Part shown: positions 40,862 through 51,076 of the stretch, one piece after another | How the letters are laid out: each line of letters begins with the position of its first letter | Position numbering within the stretch: position 1 is the first letter of the stretch | Assembly (NCBI RefSeq): GCF_001269655.1 | Contig: NZ_LHVE01000006.1 | Span: 248,001-312,000, forward strand | DNA: 64,000 bases | Direction of reading: 5' to 3' | Origin: Pseudomonas thivervalensis | GTDB taxonomy: Bacteria > Pseudomonadota > Gammaproteobacteria > Pseudomonadales > Pseudomonadaceae | Notes under the pieces: model-generated | Told to the model about the DNA's origin: nothing | What the model saw: the letters and a program-made list of their open reading frames with translations, nothing else | The model's database searches: none | Position numbers and translations under genes: made by a program

Positions 40862-43800
40862 TCAGTTGGCCGTCACGATCGCCTGACCACTCATTGCCAC
40901 GTCCAGCAGCTCGCGGTTGGCGACTGCGTACATGGCGTAGTCGGTACCGCTGGCAGCACGGATGTCCACCAGCATGGCGCGCCAGCGCTCGACCATTTCG
41001 TGGTGCTGCTCCAGCCACAGCGCCAGGCGTGTTTCCACGTCCTGGGCGCCATCGCCCTCTTGCAGGACCGAGATGGTGATCGCCCGCTGTTGCCAGTCGA
41101 CATCATCGCGGAACGCTTCACGGGCCAGTGCCTGCCAGTTGTTTTCCACCGGCAGTGCGCTGATCTGTTGCAGGTACCAGGTGATGTCCAGGGCGCTGCC
41201 CACGGCGAAGTAAGCCTTGGCCACATCGGCGGCGTTCTGCCCGGTGACGTCGGCCGCCTCGATGATCGGCAGCAAGGTGTACAGGTGCGTGGTGCCCGCA
41301 ACCATGCGCGCCAGCAACTCCGGCACGCCAGCGGCCACGTAGGCCTGGTAGCGGGTCTGCCAGCCTTCGCGGGTCGGGCCTTCCAGCAGTTCGTCGAGCT
41401 TGAGGCCCAACGCGGCCAGGTGCGGACCGAAGTGAGCGACGTCACGGGCAGCGTTCTGCTCGTTGCGGCGGCTGCGCAGGAACCAACGCGTGGCGCGACG
41501 GCCCAGGCGCATCAGCTCGTCCATCAGCTCCAGTTGCACGTCGGCGGAGACCTGGTGGTCCAGGGCTTCGATCTGACGGAACCAGTGCGGAAGATGGAAG
41601 ATGTCCCGAACGATCACATAAGCACCGGCCACGTTCGCCGGGCTCATGCCCGTCGACTCTTTCAACCGCTGGACGAACGTAATGCCCATGTGGTTGACCA
41701 GGTCGTTGGCGATCTGGGTGCTGACGATCTCGCGTTTCAGGCGATGACGACGCATGGCCTCGGAGAACTTGCTCACCAGCGTCGGCGGGAACGCGGTTTC
41801 CATGTCCCGGGTCAGGTAGTCGTCGTCCGGTACCAGGGAGTTGAGCAGCGCTTCCTTGAGGTCGATCTTGCTGTAGGAGATCAGCACCGACAGTTCGGCA
41901 CGGGTCAGGCCATGGCCCGCCGCGACACGTTCAGCCAGTTGCTCTTCCGTCGGCAGGAACTCGATGGCGCGGTCCAGCTTGCCCCGGGCTTCCAGATCGT
42001 TCATCAGGCGCTTGTATTCGGCGATCCGCACGAAAGCACGGCGTGCCGCCAGGGACAGGGCCTGGGTCTGCTTGTAGTTGTTGCCCAACACCAGGCCACC
42101 GACTTCGTCGGTCATGCTCGCCAGCAACTGGTTGCGTTGCTTGTCGGTCATGTCACCGGCCTGCACCACTTCGTTGAGCAGGATCTTGATGTTCACTTCG
42201 TGGTCGGAGCAGTCCACGCCGCCGGCGTTGTCGATGAAGTCGGTGTTGGAACCGCCGCCATTGAGGCCGAACTCGACGCGACCCAGTTGGGTCATGCCCA
42301 GGTTGCCGCCCTCGCCCACCACCTTGCAGCGCAGTTCGTTGCCGTTCACGCGCAGCGCATCGTTGGCCTTGTCGCCGACATCGGCGTGGCTTTCGGTGCT
42401 GGCCTTGACGTAGGTGCCGATACCGCCGTTCCACAACAGGTCCACCGGCGCCTTGAGCAAGGCGTTCAGCAGCTCGGTCGGGGTCAGTTTGTCGGCCTTG
42501 ATGTCGAAGCGCTCTTTCATCTGTGGCGAGATGGCGATGCTCTTCGCGCTGCGCGAGAAGATACCTCCGCCTTCGGACATGATGCTGGCGTCGTAGTCGG
42601 TCCAGGCCGAACGCGGCAGGTCGAACAGGCGCTTGCGCTCGGCAAAGCTGCTGGCAGGTTCCGGGTTCGGGTCGATGAAGATGTGCAGGTGGTTGAAGGC
42701 CGCGACCAGTTGCAGCTTGTCGGACATCAACAAGCCGTTGCCGAACACGTCGCCGGCCATGTCGCCAACGCCCACCACGGTGATGCTGTCTTCCTGGACG
42801 TTGATGCCGCGCTCGCGGAAGTGGCGCTGCACGCCGACCCACGCGCCCTTGGCGGTGATGCCCATTTTCTTGTGGTCGTAGCCGGCCGAGCCGCCGGAGG
42901 CGAACGCATCACCCAGCCAGAAGCCGTAGTCGATGGCGATGCCGTTGGCGATGTCGGAGAAGGTCGCAGTGCCCTTGTCCGCCGCCACCACCAGGTACGG
43001 GTCATCGTCGTCATGACGCACGACGTTCGCCGGCGGTACCAGCGCGCCGTCCTTCAGGTTGTCGGTGATGTCCAACAGGCCCGAGATGAAGATGCGGTAG
43101 CAGGCAATGCCCTCGGCCGCGATCTCGTCCCGGCTGCCGCCCAGCGGCAGGCGACGTGGCAGGAAACCGCCCTTGGCGCCCACCGGCACGATCACCGAGT
43201 TCTTCACTTGCTGGGCTTTTACCAGGCCCAGCACTTCGGTGCGGTAGTCTTCTTCACGGTCGGACCAGCGCAGGCCACCACGAGCAACGTTGCCGAAGCG
43301 CAGGTGCACGCCTTCGACCCGTGGCGAGTAGACGAAGATCTCGAACTTGGGCACCGGCTTCGGCAGTTCCGGGATCAGGTGCGGGTTGAACTTGAAGCTG
43401 AAGTAGGACTTGTTCTGGCCATTGGCGTCGGTCTGGTAGAAGTTGGTCCGCAGGGTGGCCTTGATCAGGTCCAGGTAGCGACGCAGGATGCGGTCTTCGT
43501 TTAGCACCTGGACGTCGTCCAGGGCCGAGAGGATCGCTTGCTCCAGGCGCAGCTGCTTGTCTTCCAGGTCATCGCCGCTGAGTTTGCGCGCCAGGTAGAA
43601 GCGGGTCTTGAACAAACGGGTCAACTCGCGAGCGATGTCGGTGTGGTTGTTCAGGGTGCTGGCGATGTATCCCAGGTCGAAGCCCAGGCGGATCTGCTTC
43701 AGGTAACGGGCGTAGGCACGCAGCAGCGCCACGTCGCGCCATGGCAGGCCGGCGGTCAGCACCAGGCGGTTGAACGCATCGTTCTCGGCATCGCCACGCA

Positions 43801-45730
43801 CGATGTGGACGAAGGCGTCCTGCAAGGTGTCGTTGAGTTGCTGGATGTCGAGGTCCAGGCCTTCGGCGGCGGTGAAGGCGAAATCATGAATCCAGAATTC
43901 GCGGCCGTTGGTGTGGCGCAGGCGGTACGGGAATTCACCCAGCACGCGCAGGCCGAGGTTTTCCAGGATCGGCAGCACGTCGGACAGCGCCAGCGGCGTG
44001 TCGGCGTGATACAGCTTGCAGTGCAGCTCGCGCTGGCCGGAAACCTGGCCCAGCGGCTGGTAGAAGCTCATCACCAGCGGATTTTTTTCGTTCAGGCTCA
44101 GCAGGTGCTGCATGTCGACCACGGCCGAGTGCGCGGCGAATCGCTCGCGGTAGCCGGCCGGGAAGCCTTTCGGGAAGTCCGACAGCACGTTGGTGCCCTG
44201 GGCTTCGCCGAAGCTCTCGATGACCAGGCTGGCGTAGTCGTCCTTCCAACTGCGGCAGGCCTGCACGACTTCTTTTTCCAGCAGCAACGGGTCGATGTCG
44301 AGGCGGTTCTTCGGATCCACCCGCAGGATCAACTGCACACGGGCCAGTACGGATTCGGAGAAGAAGGTCCAGAATTCGCAGTCCGAGGCTTTCAGGCGAT
44401 CCATCAGCACTTGCTGGATCTTCTGGCGCACTTCGGTGGAATAGATGTCACGCGGCACGTAGGCCAGGCAGTAGCAGAAACGGCCATACGGGTCTTTGCG
44501 CAGGAACACGCGGATCTTGTTGCGTTCCTGGATCTGCACGATCGACATGACGGTGCTGAACAGCTCGTCCACCGGCGTCTGGAACAGGTCGTCACGGGGC
44601 AGCACTTCGACCACTTGGGCCAATTCCTTGCCCAGGTGTGCCTTGGCCTGGAAGCCCGAGCGACGCTCGATTTCCGCGACCTTGCGGCGGATGTACGGAA
44701 TGACCCGCACGCTCTCGCCATACACCGAAGAGGTGTACAGGCCCATGAAGCGGCATTCCTTGATGACCTTGCCGTCGGCGTCGATTTCGCGGATCGACAC
44801 GTAGTCCGGGTAGGCCGGACGGTGTACGCGGCTCGGGTGCGCGGCCTTGGCGAACGACAGCAGCGTCGGTTCGCGCAGGTAATTGACGGCGTAGTCTTCG
44901 ATACGCAGGTCTTCGGCGGTCAGGCCGGCGCGCAGCAATTTGGTCAAGCCGAGGAACGAATCGGGGTTGTACTCGATGTGGCCGCCGTCGGCCTCGTCGC
45001 GCACCACGAACTCTTCGTAGCCCAGGAAGGTGAAGTGGTTACCCACCAGCCATTCCAGGAAGCTCTTGATCTCGCTCTTTTCATCAGCGTCGATGGCGTA
45101 GGCGCTGCTGTCCAGGCTGTCGAGGATTTCCTGGACCTTGGCTTTCATCGGTTCGAAATCGGCCACGGCCACGCGCACTTCGCCCAGCACTTGCTCGAGT
45201 TCCTTGCTCAGGACGTTGAGTTCGGCGGCGTTGGCGCAGCGGTCGATCTCCAGGTACATCAACGACTCTTGCAGGATGCCGTCGCCCTGGGTGCCTTTTG
45301 GCAGGATTTCCAGCAACTCGCCCTTGCTGCCGCGACGCACGCTCAGGACGGTGGTTTGCAGGGTATGGATGCTGTAGCCGCGACGGTTCAGTTCGGTGCG
45401 GACCGAGTCCACCAGGAACGGCAGGTCGTGGTGCAACACTTCCACGGCCGTGTGGGTCGACTGCCAGCCGTGGCGTTCGTAATCGGGGTTGTAGACGCGC
45501 ACCTGCGGTTGCGTGTGGTCGAAGCGCTCAAGCAGGCGCCAGGCAGACAGGGTGCAGCCGGCGAGGTCGGACAACCGGCGCTGGGTAAGTTCATCGAGGG
45601 AAATGATGCCGAAGAATTGTTCAGCGAACAGCGCCACTTGTGGCAGTGCCTGTTCACTGATGTGCTGCGCCAGTGCCGCTTGCAGTTGGTGCTGGAAGTC
45701 GGCTTTGCTGGCTGCGGTGAAGAACGCCAT
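40862..45730 (-). CDS. gdhB: NAD-specific glutamate dehydrogenase, large 180-kDa type
   Basis: A 1,622-residue enzyme that deaminates glutamate to 2-oxoglutarate with NAD. P. aeruginosa GdhB has nearly the same length. The N-terminal half (about 1-700) holds ACT-like regulatory domains. The catalytic part includes RGGLRWSDREEDYRTEVLGL and VPVGAKGGF (about 860) and the nucleotide-binding part VVGVGDMAGDVFGNGLLMSD. The C-terminal helical region is typical of this class. ATG 45728-45730 follows GGAG; the frame continues upstream to 45883 but that part shows no family similarity. It is transcribed alone. The upstream region holds a strong hairpin. Confidence 0.97.
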   Translation of the reverse strand: MAFFTAASKADFQHQLQAALAQHISEQALPQVALFAEQFFGIISLDELTQRRLSDLAGCTLSAWRLLERFDHTQPQVRVYNPDYERHGWQSTHTAVEVLHHDLPFLVDSVRTELNRRGYSIHTLQTTVLSVRRGSKGELLEILPKGTQGDGILQESLMYLEIDRCANAAELNVLSKELEQVLGEVRVAVADFEPMKAKVQEILDSLDSSAYAIDADEKSEIKSFLEWLVGNHFTFLGYEEFVVRDEADGGHIEYNPDSFLGLTKLLRAGLTAEDLRIEDYAVNYLREPTLLSFAKAAHPSRVHRPAYPDYVSIREIDADGKVIKECRFMGLYTSSVYGESVRVIPYIRRKVAEIERRSGFQAKAHLGKELAQVVEVLPRDDLFQTPVDELFSTVMSIVQIQERNKIRVFLRKDPYGRFCYCLAYVPRDIYSTEVRQKIQQVLMDRLKASDCEFWTFFSESVLARVQLILRVDPKNRLDIDPLLLEKEVVQACRSWKDDYASLVIESFGEAQGTNVLSDFPKGFPAGYRERFAAHSAVVDMQHLLSLNEKNPLVMSFYQPLGQVSGQRELHCKLYHADTPLALSDVLPILENLGLRVLGEFPYRLRHTNGREFWIHDFAFTAAEGLDLDIQQLNDTLQDAFVHIVRGDAENDAFNRLVLTAGLPWRDVALLRAYARYLKQIRLGFDLGYIASTLNNHTDIARELTRLFKTRFYLARKLSGDDLEDKQLRLEQAILSALDDVQVLNEDRILRRYLDLIKATLRTNFYQTDANGQNKSYFSFKFNPHLIPELPKPVPKFEIFVYSPRVEGVHLRFGNVARGGLRWSDREEDYRTEVLGLVKAQQVKNSVIVPVGAKGGFLPRRLPLGGSRDEIAAEGIACYRIFISGLLDITDNLKDGALVPPANVVRHDDDDPYLVVAADKGTATFSDIANGIAIDYGFWLGDAFASGGSAGYDHKKMGITAKGAWVGVQRHFRERGINVQEDSITVVGVGDMAGDVFGNGLLMSDKLQLVAAFNHLHIFIDPNPEPASSFAERKRLFDLPRSAWTDYDASIMSEGGGIFSRSAKSIAISPQMKERFDIKADKLTPTELLNALLKAPVDLLWNGGIGTYVKASTESHADVGDKANDALRVNGNELRCKVVGEGGNLGMTQLGRVEFGLNGGGSNTDFIDNAGGVDCSDHEVNIKILLNEVVQAGDMTDKQRNQLLASMTDEVGGLVLGNNYKQTQALSLAARRAFVRIAEYKRLMNDLEARGKLDRAIEFLPTEEQLAERVAAGHGLTRAELSVLISYSKIDLKEALLNSLVPDDDYLTRDMETAFPPTLVSKFSEAMRRHRLKREIVSTQIANDLVNHMGITFVQRLKESTGMSPANVAGAYVIVRDIFHLPHWFRQIEALDHQVSADVQLELMDELMRLGRRATRWFLRSRRNEQNAARDVAHFGPHLAALGLKLDELLEGPTREGWQTRYQAYVAAGVPELLARMVAGTTHLYTLLPIIEAADVTGQNAADVAKAYFAVGSALDITWYLQQISALPVENNWQALAREAFRDDVDWQQRAITISVLQEGDGAQDVETRLALWLEQHHEMVERWRAMLVDIRAASGTDYAMYAVANRELLDVAMSGQAIVTAN

Positions 45731-46160
45731 CTGTGGTACTCCGCTTGGGCTTGTTATTGATTGAAGCGTCGCGTGCAGCCCCTGCGGGGCTGTCGGCCAT
45801 CCCGTTCCTGATTCTCGGGCAGAGGAAACAGGATGACAGGTGGGTGAAGCTGGACAGGACCCGCAGGTCACATCCTTTTCCATGTAATTTCACGTCATGG
45901 ACACCTGCAAAAATCACCCTGGGGGTGGCCTTTGCAGGTGCACATCCGTTGCGCAGCTTAACGAGTGCGACAACCTGCCTGCTTGCAGCGCTGCGACATA
46001 TTCGGTCATCGGCTAGCTAAACAGCTCGTACGCACCGAACAACCCTAGCAGGCTGGGGACCAAACGGCACCCCAAGGCGGTAAACCAGCAGAAAATCCTT
46101 CGGGCTGGCAGAATCCACTTTTTGCACCCCGCAGGTGCACTCGATCCTGGAGCCCTCACC
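45731..46160. promoter_or_regulatory. gdhB upstream region with nested hairpin
   Basis: A 430-base gap between divergent gdhB and the gene at 46161. At 45902-45940 two perfect 10-base arms, CACCTGCAAA and TTTGCAGGTG, enclose a second hairpin CACCC TGG GGGTG. A smaller inverted repeat CCATG/CATGG lies at 45880-45900. On the gdhB strand these fall about 150-210 bases before the start codon, so they could be part of a leader. Nothing I see here codes for a protein. Confidence 0.45.
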
Positions 46161-46514
46161 ATGCAAATGACCACCGCCCTTCTGATCGCCAACCCGTGCG
46201 ACGATGAAGAAGACAACATGGCCATGCTCTGCTGCCACAGCGCCCAGGGCGAAATGTTCCTGATGACGCGCTACCCCGACGAAGACGAGCTGGAAATCGC
46301 CCTGGATGGAGAGCCTTCGACCCTGGACGGCGTCAAGGTCACCCTCAGCCCGACCCGCCTGCTGATCGAAATCGCCCCGGCGGATGCCGATGCGCTCAAT
46401 GGCGACGATGTGCTGGAGATCATCCACGACACCGATGCGGCGGACCTGGCGGAAGTGGAACTGACGTTGCAGAACATCCTCAAGGGGACGGGCACCTATG
46501 TAAGCCAACTCTGA
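46161..46514 (+). CDS. Acidic conserved hypothetical protein
   Basis: A 117-residue cytoplasmic protein without signal peptide or membrane segment, rich in Asp and Glu (CDDEEDN, YPDEDELE, ADADALNGDDVLE). I recognise no domain. GGAG lies eight bases before ATG 46161; a start at 46122 would add 13 unlikely residues. The gene stands alone between gdhB and the WG-repeat gene. Confidence 0.8.
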   Translation: MQMTTALLIANPCDDEEDNMAMLCCHSAQGEMFLMTRYPDEDELEIALDGEPSTLDGVKVTLSPTRLLIEIAPADADALNGDDVLEIIHDTDAADLAEVELTLQNILKGTGTYVSQL

Positions 46515-46535
46515 TTCCCAAGGCGACCCGCTCTC

Positions 46536-46713
46536 CCGTGGCGAGGGAGCTTGCTCCCGCTCGACTGTAGGAGCTGTGTAGGAGCTGTCGAGCGAAGCGA
46601 GGCTGCGATCTTTCCCCAGCCACTTGAGTCCCAAGCGAAAGATCAAAAGATCGCAGCCTCGCTTCGCTCGACAGCTCCTACAGACCAGCGGGTGCAAGCT
46701 CCCTCGCCACAGG
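46536..46713. repeat. Type C REPIN nested inside a type B REPIN
   Basis: Outer type B arms (46538-46562 and 46685-46711) enclose a type C palindrome (46566-46682) with GAGGCTGCGATCTTT and its inverse. TAGGAGCTGT is directly repeated at the left end of the inner element. The right junction, CTCCTACAGACCAGCGGG, is the same as at 40079-40098, which points to repeated movement of one composite unit or insertion at the same site. Confidence 0.88.
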
Positions 46714-46729
46714 ATCAGTGCGCCAGCTT

Positions 46730-48883
46730 CTATTCGTCGTTCTTCACGAGATTGCCATCAGCGTCATAGGCCAGGTACTCGTCATCGTTATTCGGATCCC
46801 TCACGTAGTAACGGGCCTCATTGCCGTTATCCGGCACCTTCATGCTGGTGTAGGACCCCAACGCCTTGATCACCTTGTTGTCCTGACTGATCAAGACCAG
46901 CGAGGAACCCCCACCGGCCCGGATGGCCGCTGCGTAACGGGTCTGGAACGCGTTGATCTGCTGGTAATCCAGCGGCACTTGCAACCGCCCCGCCAGGTCG
47001 ATGGCGCCATAGCTGCCATCACGTCCGACCACCGCCATGCCGTTGGAAAACGGCTCCACCTCGTCATACGGCAATTTGATGGGCAGTCGCGCGCCCTGGC
47101 GATTGATAAAAGCGAATTTCCGACTTTTAGCGTCCTGGACCAGCGCCGGTTGCGGCCCCACAAACCGACCGATCACACTGTCACCTTGAAGGTTGATGCG
47201 TTTACCTTGCAGGTCGAAAACGTCCTGGCGACTCCGGTCGGCGGAGCTGGCGTAGAGCAGGCCCGCGCTGTGCTCGATGCCCGAGAATTGCGTCGGCAGG
47301 ATCTCCTTGCCGTCCAGGGTATAGGCGCCGTACAGGCCTTCCGTGACATCGGTTCGCTTGCCGAGACGGGCAATGAACAGGTTGTCGGTCACGGTGGGGT
47401 TGACGAATTTCATCGGCAGCACGAAACGATGATTCCTGGCATCGTAGAGCCCGTAAGGACCGTTGGTTTCACGCTCCACCAACAGCAGGCCATTGCTCAG
47501 CACCTCGGTGATGTGCTCGAACGGCAGGTCGACGAGCTTGTTGCTACCGTCGGGAAAATAGGCGAGCTGGCTGCGCAACGCCTGCCACTCCGACGCCGGG
47601 TCGCTGGACTTCTCCGGGAAAAACAATGTGTAGGTATCGGCCACCTGGCTATCCTGCACCTGCACCCAACGGGGCTTGATCAACCACTGGCCGGCCTGGT
47701 CGACGAAACCGTAGCGCTCGGCCTTGCGGTCCAGGGCGATGTAACGCGCTTGTTGCGCAAGGACGTTGTCGACCTGGGTGAACTCAACGGTGTTGTCTTC
47801 CATCGGATCGAGCACATGGATGACGATACGTCGCGGGGTGGCCTCGAATTGGTAGTCGACCTCGGTGTTTTGCAACGGCCCCGCCTGAGCGACCAGCGCC
47901 TCGGTCACGCGCTCCAGCTGCTGTTGCACCGCCTGGCCGGTCTTGAGCTGCTTGAGATCGTCCTTGGCCTGCAGCAGCGCTTTGTAATAGCCCTGCAACG
48001 CTGCGATATCGGCATCGGAGGGGAACGTCCGGGCGTTGTTACCGTTGCTGTAGAGCGCCTTGCCCGCGCCGTCCAGGCCCTGCACCACGAAGGTCGACAA
48101 TTTCGGCGTACTCAAGCGCACGGACGCGCTGCCATCACCCAGGGCCGTGAGCTGGAAGGACTGGCCGTCGTCCAGGGTCACTTTCGGCTGATCCTTGTCC
48201 AGCACCACTTTCCTGAACGCCGGATAGCTGCGGTAAGCGACCGTCAGGCCGAGACTCGCCAGGGGTTTGTTCACTGCCAGTGCGAAGGCGTCATGGGACG
48301 CGATCATGTCGTCGGACTCGACCTTGGGCGGCGCCTTGAGCTCGGCGAAGGTGTTTTCGCTGCCATCGCGAAAACGCAGGCGCTGCGGCAGGTACTGCTC
48401 GGCCGTCGGCGCATCCGGCGTGGCGGCGCGCTTCCAGAGCGGATCAAGACGGCTGGTATCGAACCGCACTTCAGAACCGTCGGCGAATAGTCTCTGGGCA
48501 AAACGCAGGCCCTGGATCGACGCCAGCTCAGCTTTCAACTGCGCGCTGGTGAACGGGACAAACAGCGACTCATATTGCAACGGCTGCTCGTCGGCGGGCC
48601 CGGTCGTCTCCACGGTCAGGCTCAATTGCACATCACTGAGCAGTTCCAGGGACCTGAGGGTTTCACCGGTGTCTTGAATCAAATAATTGAGGCGTTTCTC
48701 CACCTCAGGCAATGCCAGCGTGCCGATGTCTTCCAGGCCCCCTTCGTTCAATTGCTCGGCGGCGAAACCTTCATCGGCTGGCGCGCCGCTGTGGCGAAAC
48801 AGGGTGTAGGACGTAAAGCCCACCACCAACAAGGTCACACTCAGTATCGACAGCAATCTCAAACGAGGCTGGGTAAAGTTCAT
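46730..48883 (-). CDS. Membrane-anchored WG-repeat protein
   Basis: A 717-residue protein with an N-terminal membrane anchor (about 10-29, LLSILSVTLLVVGFTSYTLF) and a large extracytoplasmic part. The C-terminal half has WG-type repeats: ERYGFVDQAGQWLIKPRW, GPYGLYDARNHRFVLPM, GLYGAYTLDGKEILPTQF, KFAFINRQGARLPIKLPY, GSYGAIDLAGRLQVPLDY. Such beta-strand repeats often mediate binding, but the role is unknown. ATG 48881-48883 was chosen because the upstream extension has no hydrophobic or repeat features. The gene is divergent from ptxS. Confidence 0.85.
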   Translation of the reverse strand: MNFTQPRLRLLSILSVTLLVVGFTSYTLFRHSGAPADEGFAAEQLNEGGLEDIGTLALPEVEKRLNYLIQDTGETLRSLELLSDVQLSLTVETTGPADEQPLQYESLFVPFTSAQLKAELASIQGLRFAQRLFADGSEVRFDTSRLDPLWKRAATPDAPTAEQYLPQRLRFRDGSENTFAELKAPPKVESDDMIASHDAFALAVNKPLASLGLTVAYRSYPAFRKVVLDKDQPKVTLDDGQSFQLTALGDGSASVRLSTPKLSTFVVQGLDGAGKALYSNGNNARTFPSDADIAALQGYYKALLQAKDDLKQLKTGQAVQQQLERVTEALVAQAGPLQNTEVDYQFEATPRRIVIHVLDPMEDNTVEFTQVDNVLAQQARYIALDRKAERYGFVDQAGQWLIKPRWVQVQDSQVADTYTLFFPEKSSDPASEWQALRSQLAYFPDGSNKLVDLPFEHITEVLSNGLLLVERETNGPYGLYDARNHRFVLPMKFVNPTVTDNLFIARLGKRTDVTEGLYGAYTLDGKEILPTQFSGIEHSAGLLYASSADRSRQDVFDLQGKRINLQGDSVIGRFVGPQPALVQDAKSRKFAFINRQGARLPIKLPYDEVEPFSNGMAVVGRDGSYGAIDLAGRLQVPLDYQQINAFQTRYAAAIRAGGGSSLVLISQDNKVIKALGSYTSMKVPDNGNEARYYVRDPNNDDEYLAYDADGNLVKNDE

Positions 48884-49063
48884 GGTGGCTTCGGCAGTCA
48901 GGGGCTGGAGAGGCAGGCAGCTAACCACACGGCCTGGCGTGCTGCAAATCGCCCGGGTGACCTGGCGTTGATGAATCGGCGCCACCGTGCGACGGATGTG
49001 AACCACCGCCGGTCGTGCCCCTGACATTTCGCCCTTGACGACCGATTGGCTTCTGGTGTTTCC

Positions 49064-49077
49064 TGAAACCGGTTTCA
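49064..49077. promoter_or_regulatory. PtxS operator upstream of ptxS
   Basis: Perfect 14-base palindrome TGAAACCGGTTTCA, the known PtxS binding sequence in Pseudomonas, 36 bases before the ptxS start. PtxS should repress its own gene here until 2-ketogluconate binds. Confidence 0.93.
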
Positions 49078-49113
49078 GAGCCACTAATAAATCCAATAAA
49101 CAGGTTTCAGTCC

Positions 49114-50139
49114 GTGAATTCTTTCTCCGCCGCCCAGCGCAACCGCGTGACCATGCTCGACGTCGCCGAACGCGCCGGGGTCTCCAAGGCCAGTGTCTCG
49201 CGTTTCATTGGCGAAGACCGTGCCCTGCTCTCCGAGGCGATCGCCCGGCGCATCGAGCAGGCCATCAGCGAACTGGGCTACCGACCGAACCAGATGGCCC
49301 GCGGCCTCAAGCGCGGGCGCACACGCCTGATCGGCATGCTGGTGGCCGATATCCGCAACCCTTATTCGATTGCCGTGATGCATGGCGTGGAAACCGCCTG
49401 TCGTCGCCATGGTTATAGCCTGGTGGTGTGCAACACCGACCGCGATGACGAGCAGGAACGCCAGCACCTGGCGCTGTTGCGCGCCTACAACATCGAAGGG
49501 CTGATCGTGAACACCTTGGGTCACCACCGTGACGAACTGTTCGAACTGCGCAGCGAAATGCCCCTGGTGCTGGTCGATCGCAAGGTCGATCGGCTCGACA
49601 GCGACCTGGTCGGGCTGGACAACCCGGCAGCCATCGAAATGGCCCTCGATCACCTTGAGCAACGGGGCTACCGCGATCTGTTGCTGGTGACCGAACCGTT
49701 CGACGGCACCAGTTCGCGAATCGAGCGGGTCGAGAGTTTCAAGGCCGGCATCCAACGACGACCTGCCCTGGCCGGCACCGTGGTGGAAACCTGCGACCGA
49801 TTGACCGCGCGCATCAAGACCTTTCTTGCCCAGCCCGGCCCTGGCCCCAAGGCGTTGTTCTGCGCCAACGGCATTGCCGCCCTGGCCGCCACGACGGTGT
49901 TGCGCGAGCAGGGTTGCCACTTGTTCGACGACGTCGGCCTGATCGCCCTCGATGACCTGGATTGGTACCCGCTGGTGGGCAGCGGCATCACGGCCCTGGC
50001 CCAACCGACAGCGCAGATCGGCGCCAGCGCGTTCGAATGCCTGCTCAAGCGCTTGCGTGGGGACAACGGGCCGGTGCGGACCCTGGATTTTGCGGCGCGG
50101 TTGGTTGAGCGTGGGTCGACGCTTGGGGTTTCTCGATGA
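49114..50139 (+). CDS. ptxS: LacI-family repressor PtxS of 2-ketogluconate use
   Basis: A 341-residue LacI-type regulator. N-terminal helix-turn-helix [19 protein letters not shown] (about 13-31) with the hinge [16 protein letters not shown], then the sugar-binding core ([20 protein letters not shown] onward). It matches PtxS in length and sits next to the operators and kgu genes it controls. The start GTG 49114 gives the usual N-terminal length; an ATG exists at 49153 inside the DNA-binding domain and is not suitable. Confidence 0.95.
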   Translation: MNSFSAAQRNRVTMLDVAERAGVSKASVSRFIGEDRALLSEAIARRIEQAISELGYRPNQMARGLKRGRTRLIGMLVADIRNPYSIAVMHGVETACRRHGYSLVVCNTDRDDEQERQHLALLRAYNIEGLIVNTLGHHRDELFELRSEMPLVLVDRKVDRLDSDLVGLDNPAAIEMALDHLEQRGYRDLLLVTEPFDGTSSRIERVESFKAGIQRRPALAGTVVETCDRLTARIKTFLAQPGPGPKALFCANGIAALAATTVLREQGCHLFDDVGLIALDDLDWYPLVGSGITALAQPTAQIGASAFECLLKRLRGDNGPVRTLDFAARLVERGSTLGVSR

Positions 50140-50150
50140 TCGTGCGGGCC

Positions 50151-50229
50151 CTATCGCGAGCAGGCTCGCTCCCACAGGGACTTTCGGTGCGACGACGAAC
50201 CAATGTGGGAGCGAGCTTGCTCGCGATGA
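50151..50229. repeat. Type A REP pair between ptxS and kguE
   Basis: An inverted type A arm (50152-50177) and a forward arm (50203-50228) lie back to back, the opposite order to most REPINs in the window. They separate ptxS from the second PtxS operator. Confidence 0.88.
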
Positions 50230-50265
50230 GGCCCTGAAGCACACCACCCTTTTTTTGCACAAAAC

Positions 50266-50279
50266 TGAAACCGGTTTCA
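50266..50279. promoter_or_regulatory. PtxS operator upstream of kguE
   Basis: A second perfect TGAAACCGGTTTCA, 14 bases before the kguE start. This close spacing would let PtxS block transcription of kguEKTD directly. A kgu promoter must lie just upstream, but a clear -10/-35 pair was not identified. Confidence 0.93.
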
Positions 50280-50293
50280 GAGGGACAACAACC

Positions 50294-51076
50294 ATGCACA
50301 CCCCACCCGTTTCCATCAGTCTTTCCAGCTACGGCGCCGACCTGGTGCGGCAGCATGGCCAAGGCAGTTTCATCGAGCTGCTGGCCGCCGCCGGTGCTTC
50401 GCGCATCGAGTGGCGCGAAGAGCTGCTCACCACCGAACAGCCCACTGAACTGGCCGCCGCTGCCCGGGCCCGGGGGCTGCAGAGTATTTTTTCGTCGCCA
50501 CTGGAACTGTGGCTCGCTGGCCAGTCCCGGCCCAACCCCGCCCTGGCACTGGCCCTGCAACGCGGCGAGGCGTTCGGTTCGACCTGGCTAAAAGTCTCCC
50601 TCGGCCATTTCACCGACTCCAATGACCTGTCGGCACTGGCCCAGGTGCTCGCCGCAAGCCCGCTGCAGTTACTGGTGGAAAACGACCAGACTTTGCAGGG
50701 CGGACGGATCGAGCCGTTGCAACGGTTTTTCACCGCGGTCGAGTACCAAGCGCTGCCCGTTGCCATGACCTTCGACATCGGCAATTGGCAGTGGCAGGAC
50801 CAATCGGCCGTCGTGGCCGCCCGACAGCTCGGACGGTATGTGGCGTATGTGCACTGCAAAGCCGTGGCCCGGCGCGCCGACGACAGACTCGTCGCCGTAC
50901 CGCCGGCCATGACCGACCTGCACCTGTGGGAACAACTGCTCAAGCACATGCCGCCTGGCGTGATGCGCGCCGCCGAATACCCGTTGCAAGGCGGTGACCT
51001 GCTGCAATTGACCGCGAGCCATGTGGCCTCCCTGTCCCGTCTCGGGCAATCGCGCCGGGAGCCTGTCCATGTCTGA
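50294..51076 (+). CDS. kguE: 2-ketogluconate operon protein KguE (xylose isomerase-like TIM barrel)
   Basis: A 260-residue sugar-phosphate isomerase/epimerase-like protein. Visible metal-site regions include [41 protein letters not shown] and [11 protein letters not shown]. Its precise step in 2-ketogluconate use is not certain. It is the first gene of kguEKTD and overlaps kguK by eight bases. Confidence 0.92.
   Translation: MHTPPVSISLSSYGADLVRQHGQGSFIELLAAAGASRIEWREELLTTEQPTELAAAARARGLQSIFSSPLELWLAGQSRPNPALALALQRGEAFGSTWLKVSLGHFTDSNDLSALAQVLAASPLQLLVENDQTLQGGRIEPLQRFFTAVEYQALPVAMTFDIGNWQWQDQSAVVAARQLGRYVAYVHCKAVARRADDRLVAVPPAMTDLHLWEQLLKHMPPGVMRAAEYPLQGGDLLQLTASHVASLSRLGQSRREPVHV

Noticed and set aside
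46536..46713. CRISPR-like look of repeated palindromes
   Set aside because: Copies are scattered, inverted and unequally spaced, with no spacers or cas genes; they are REP elements.
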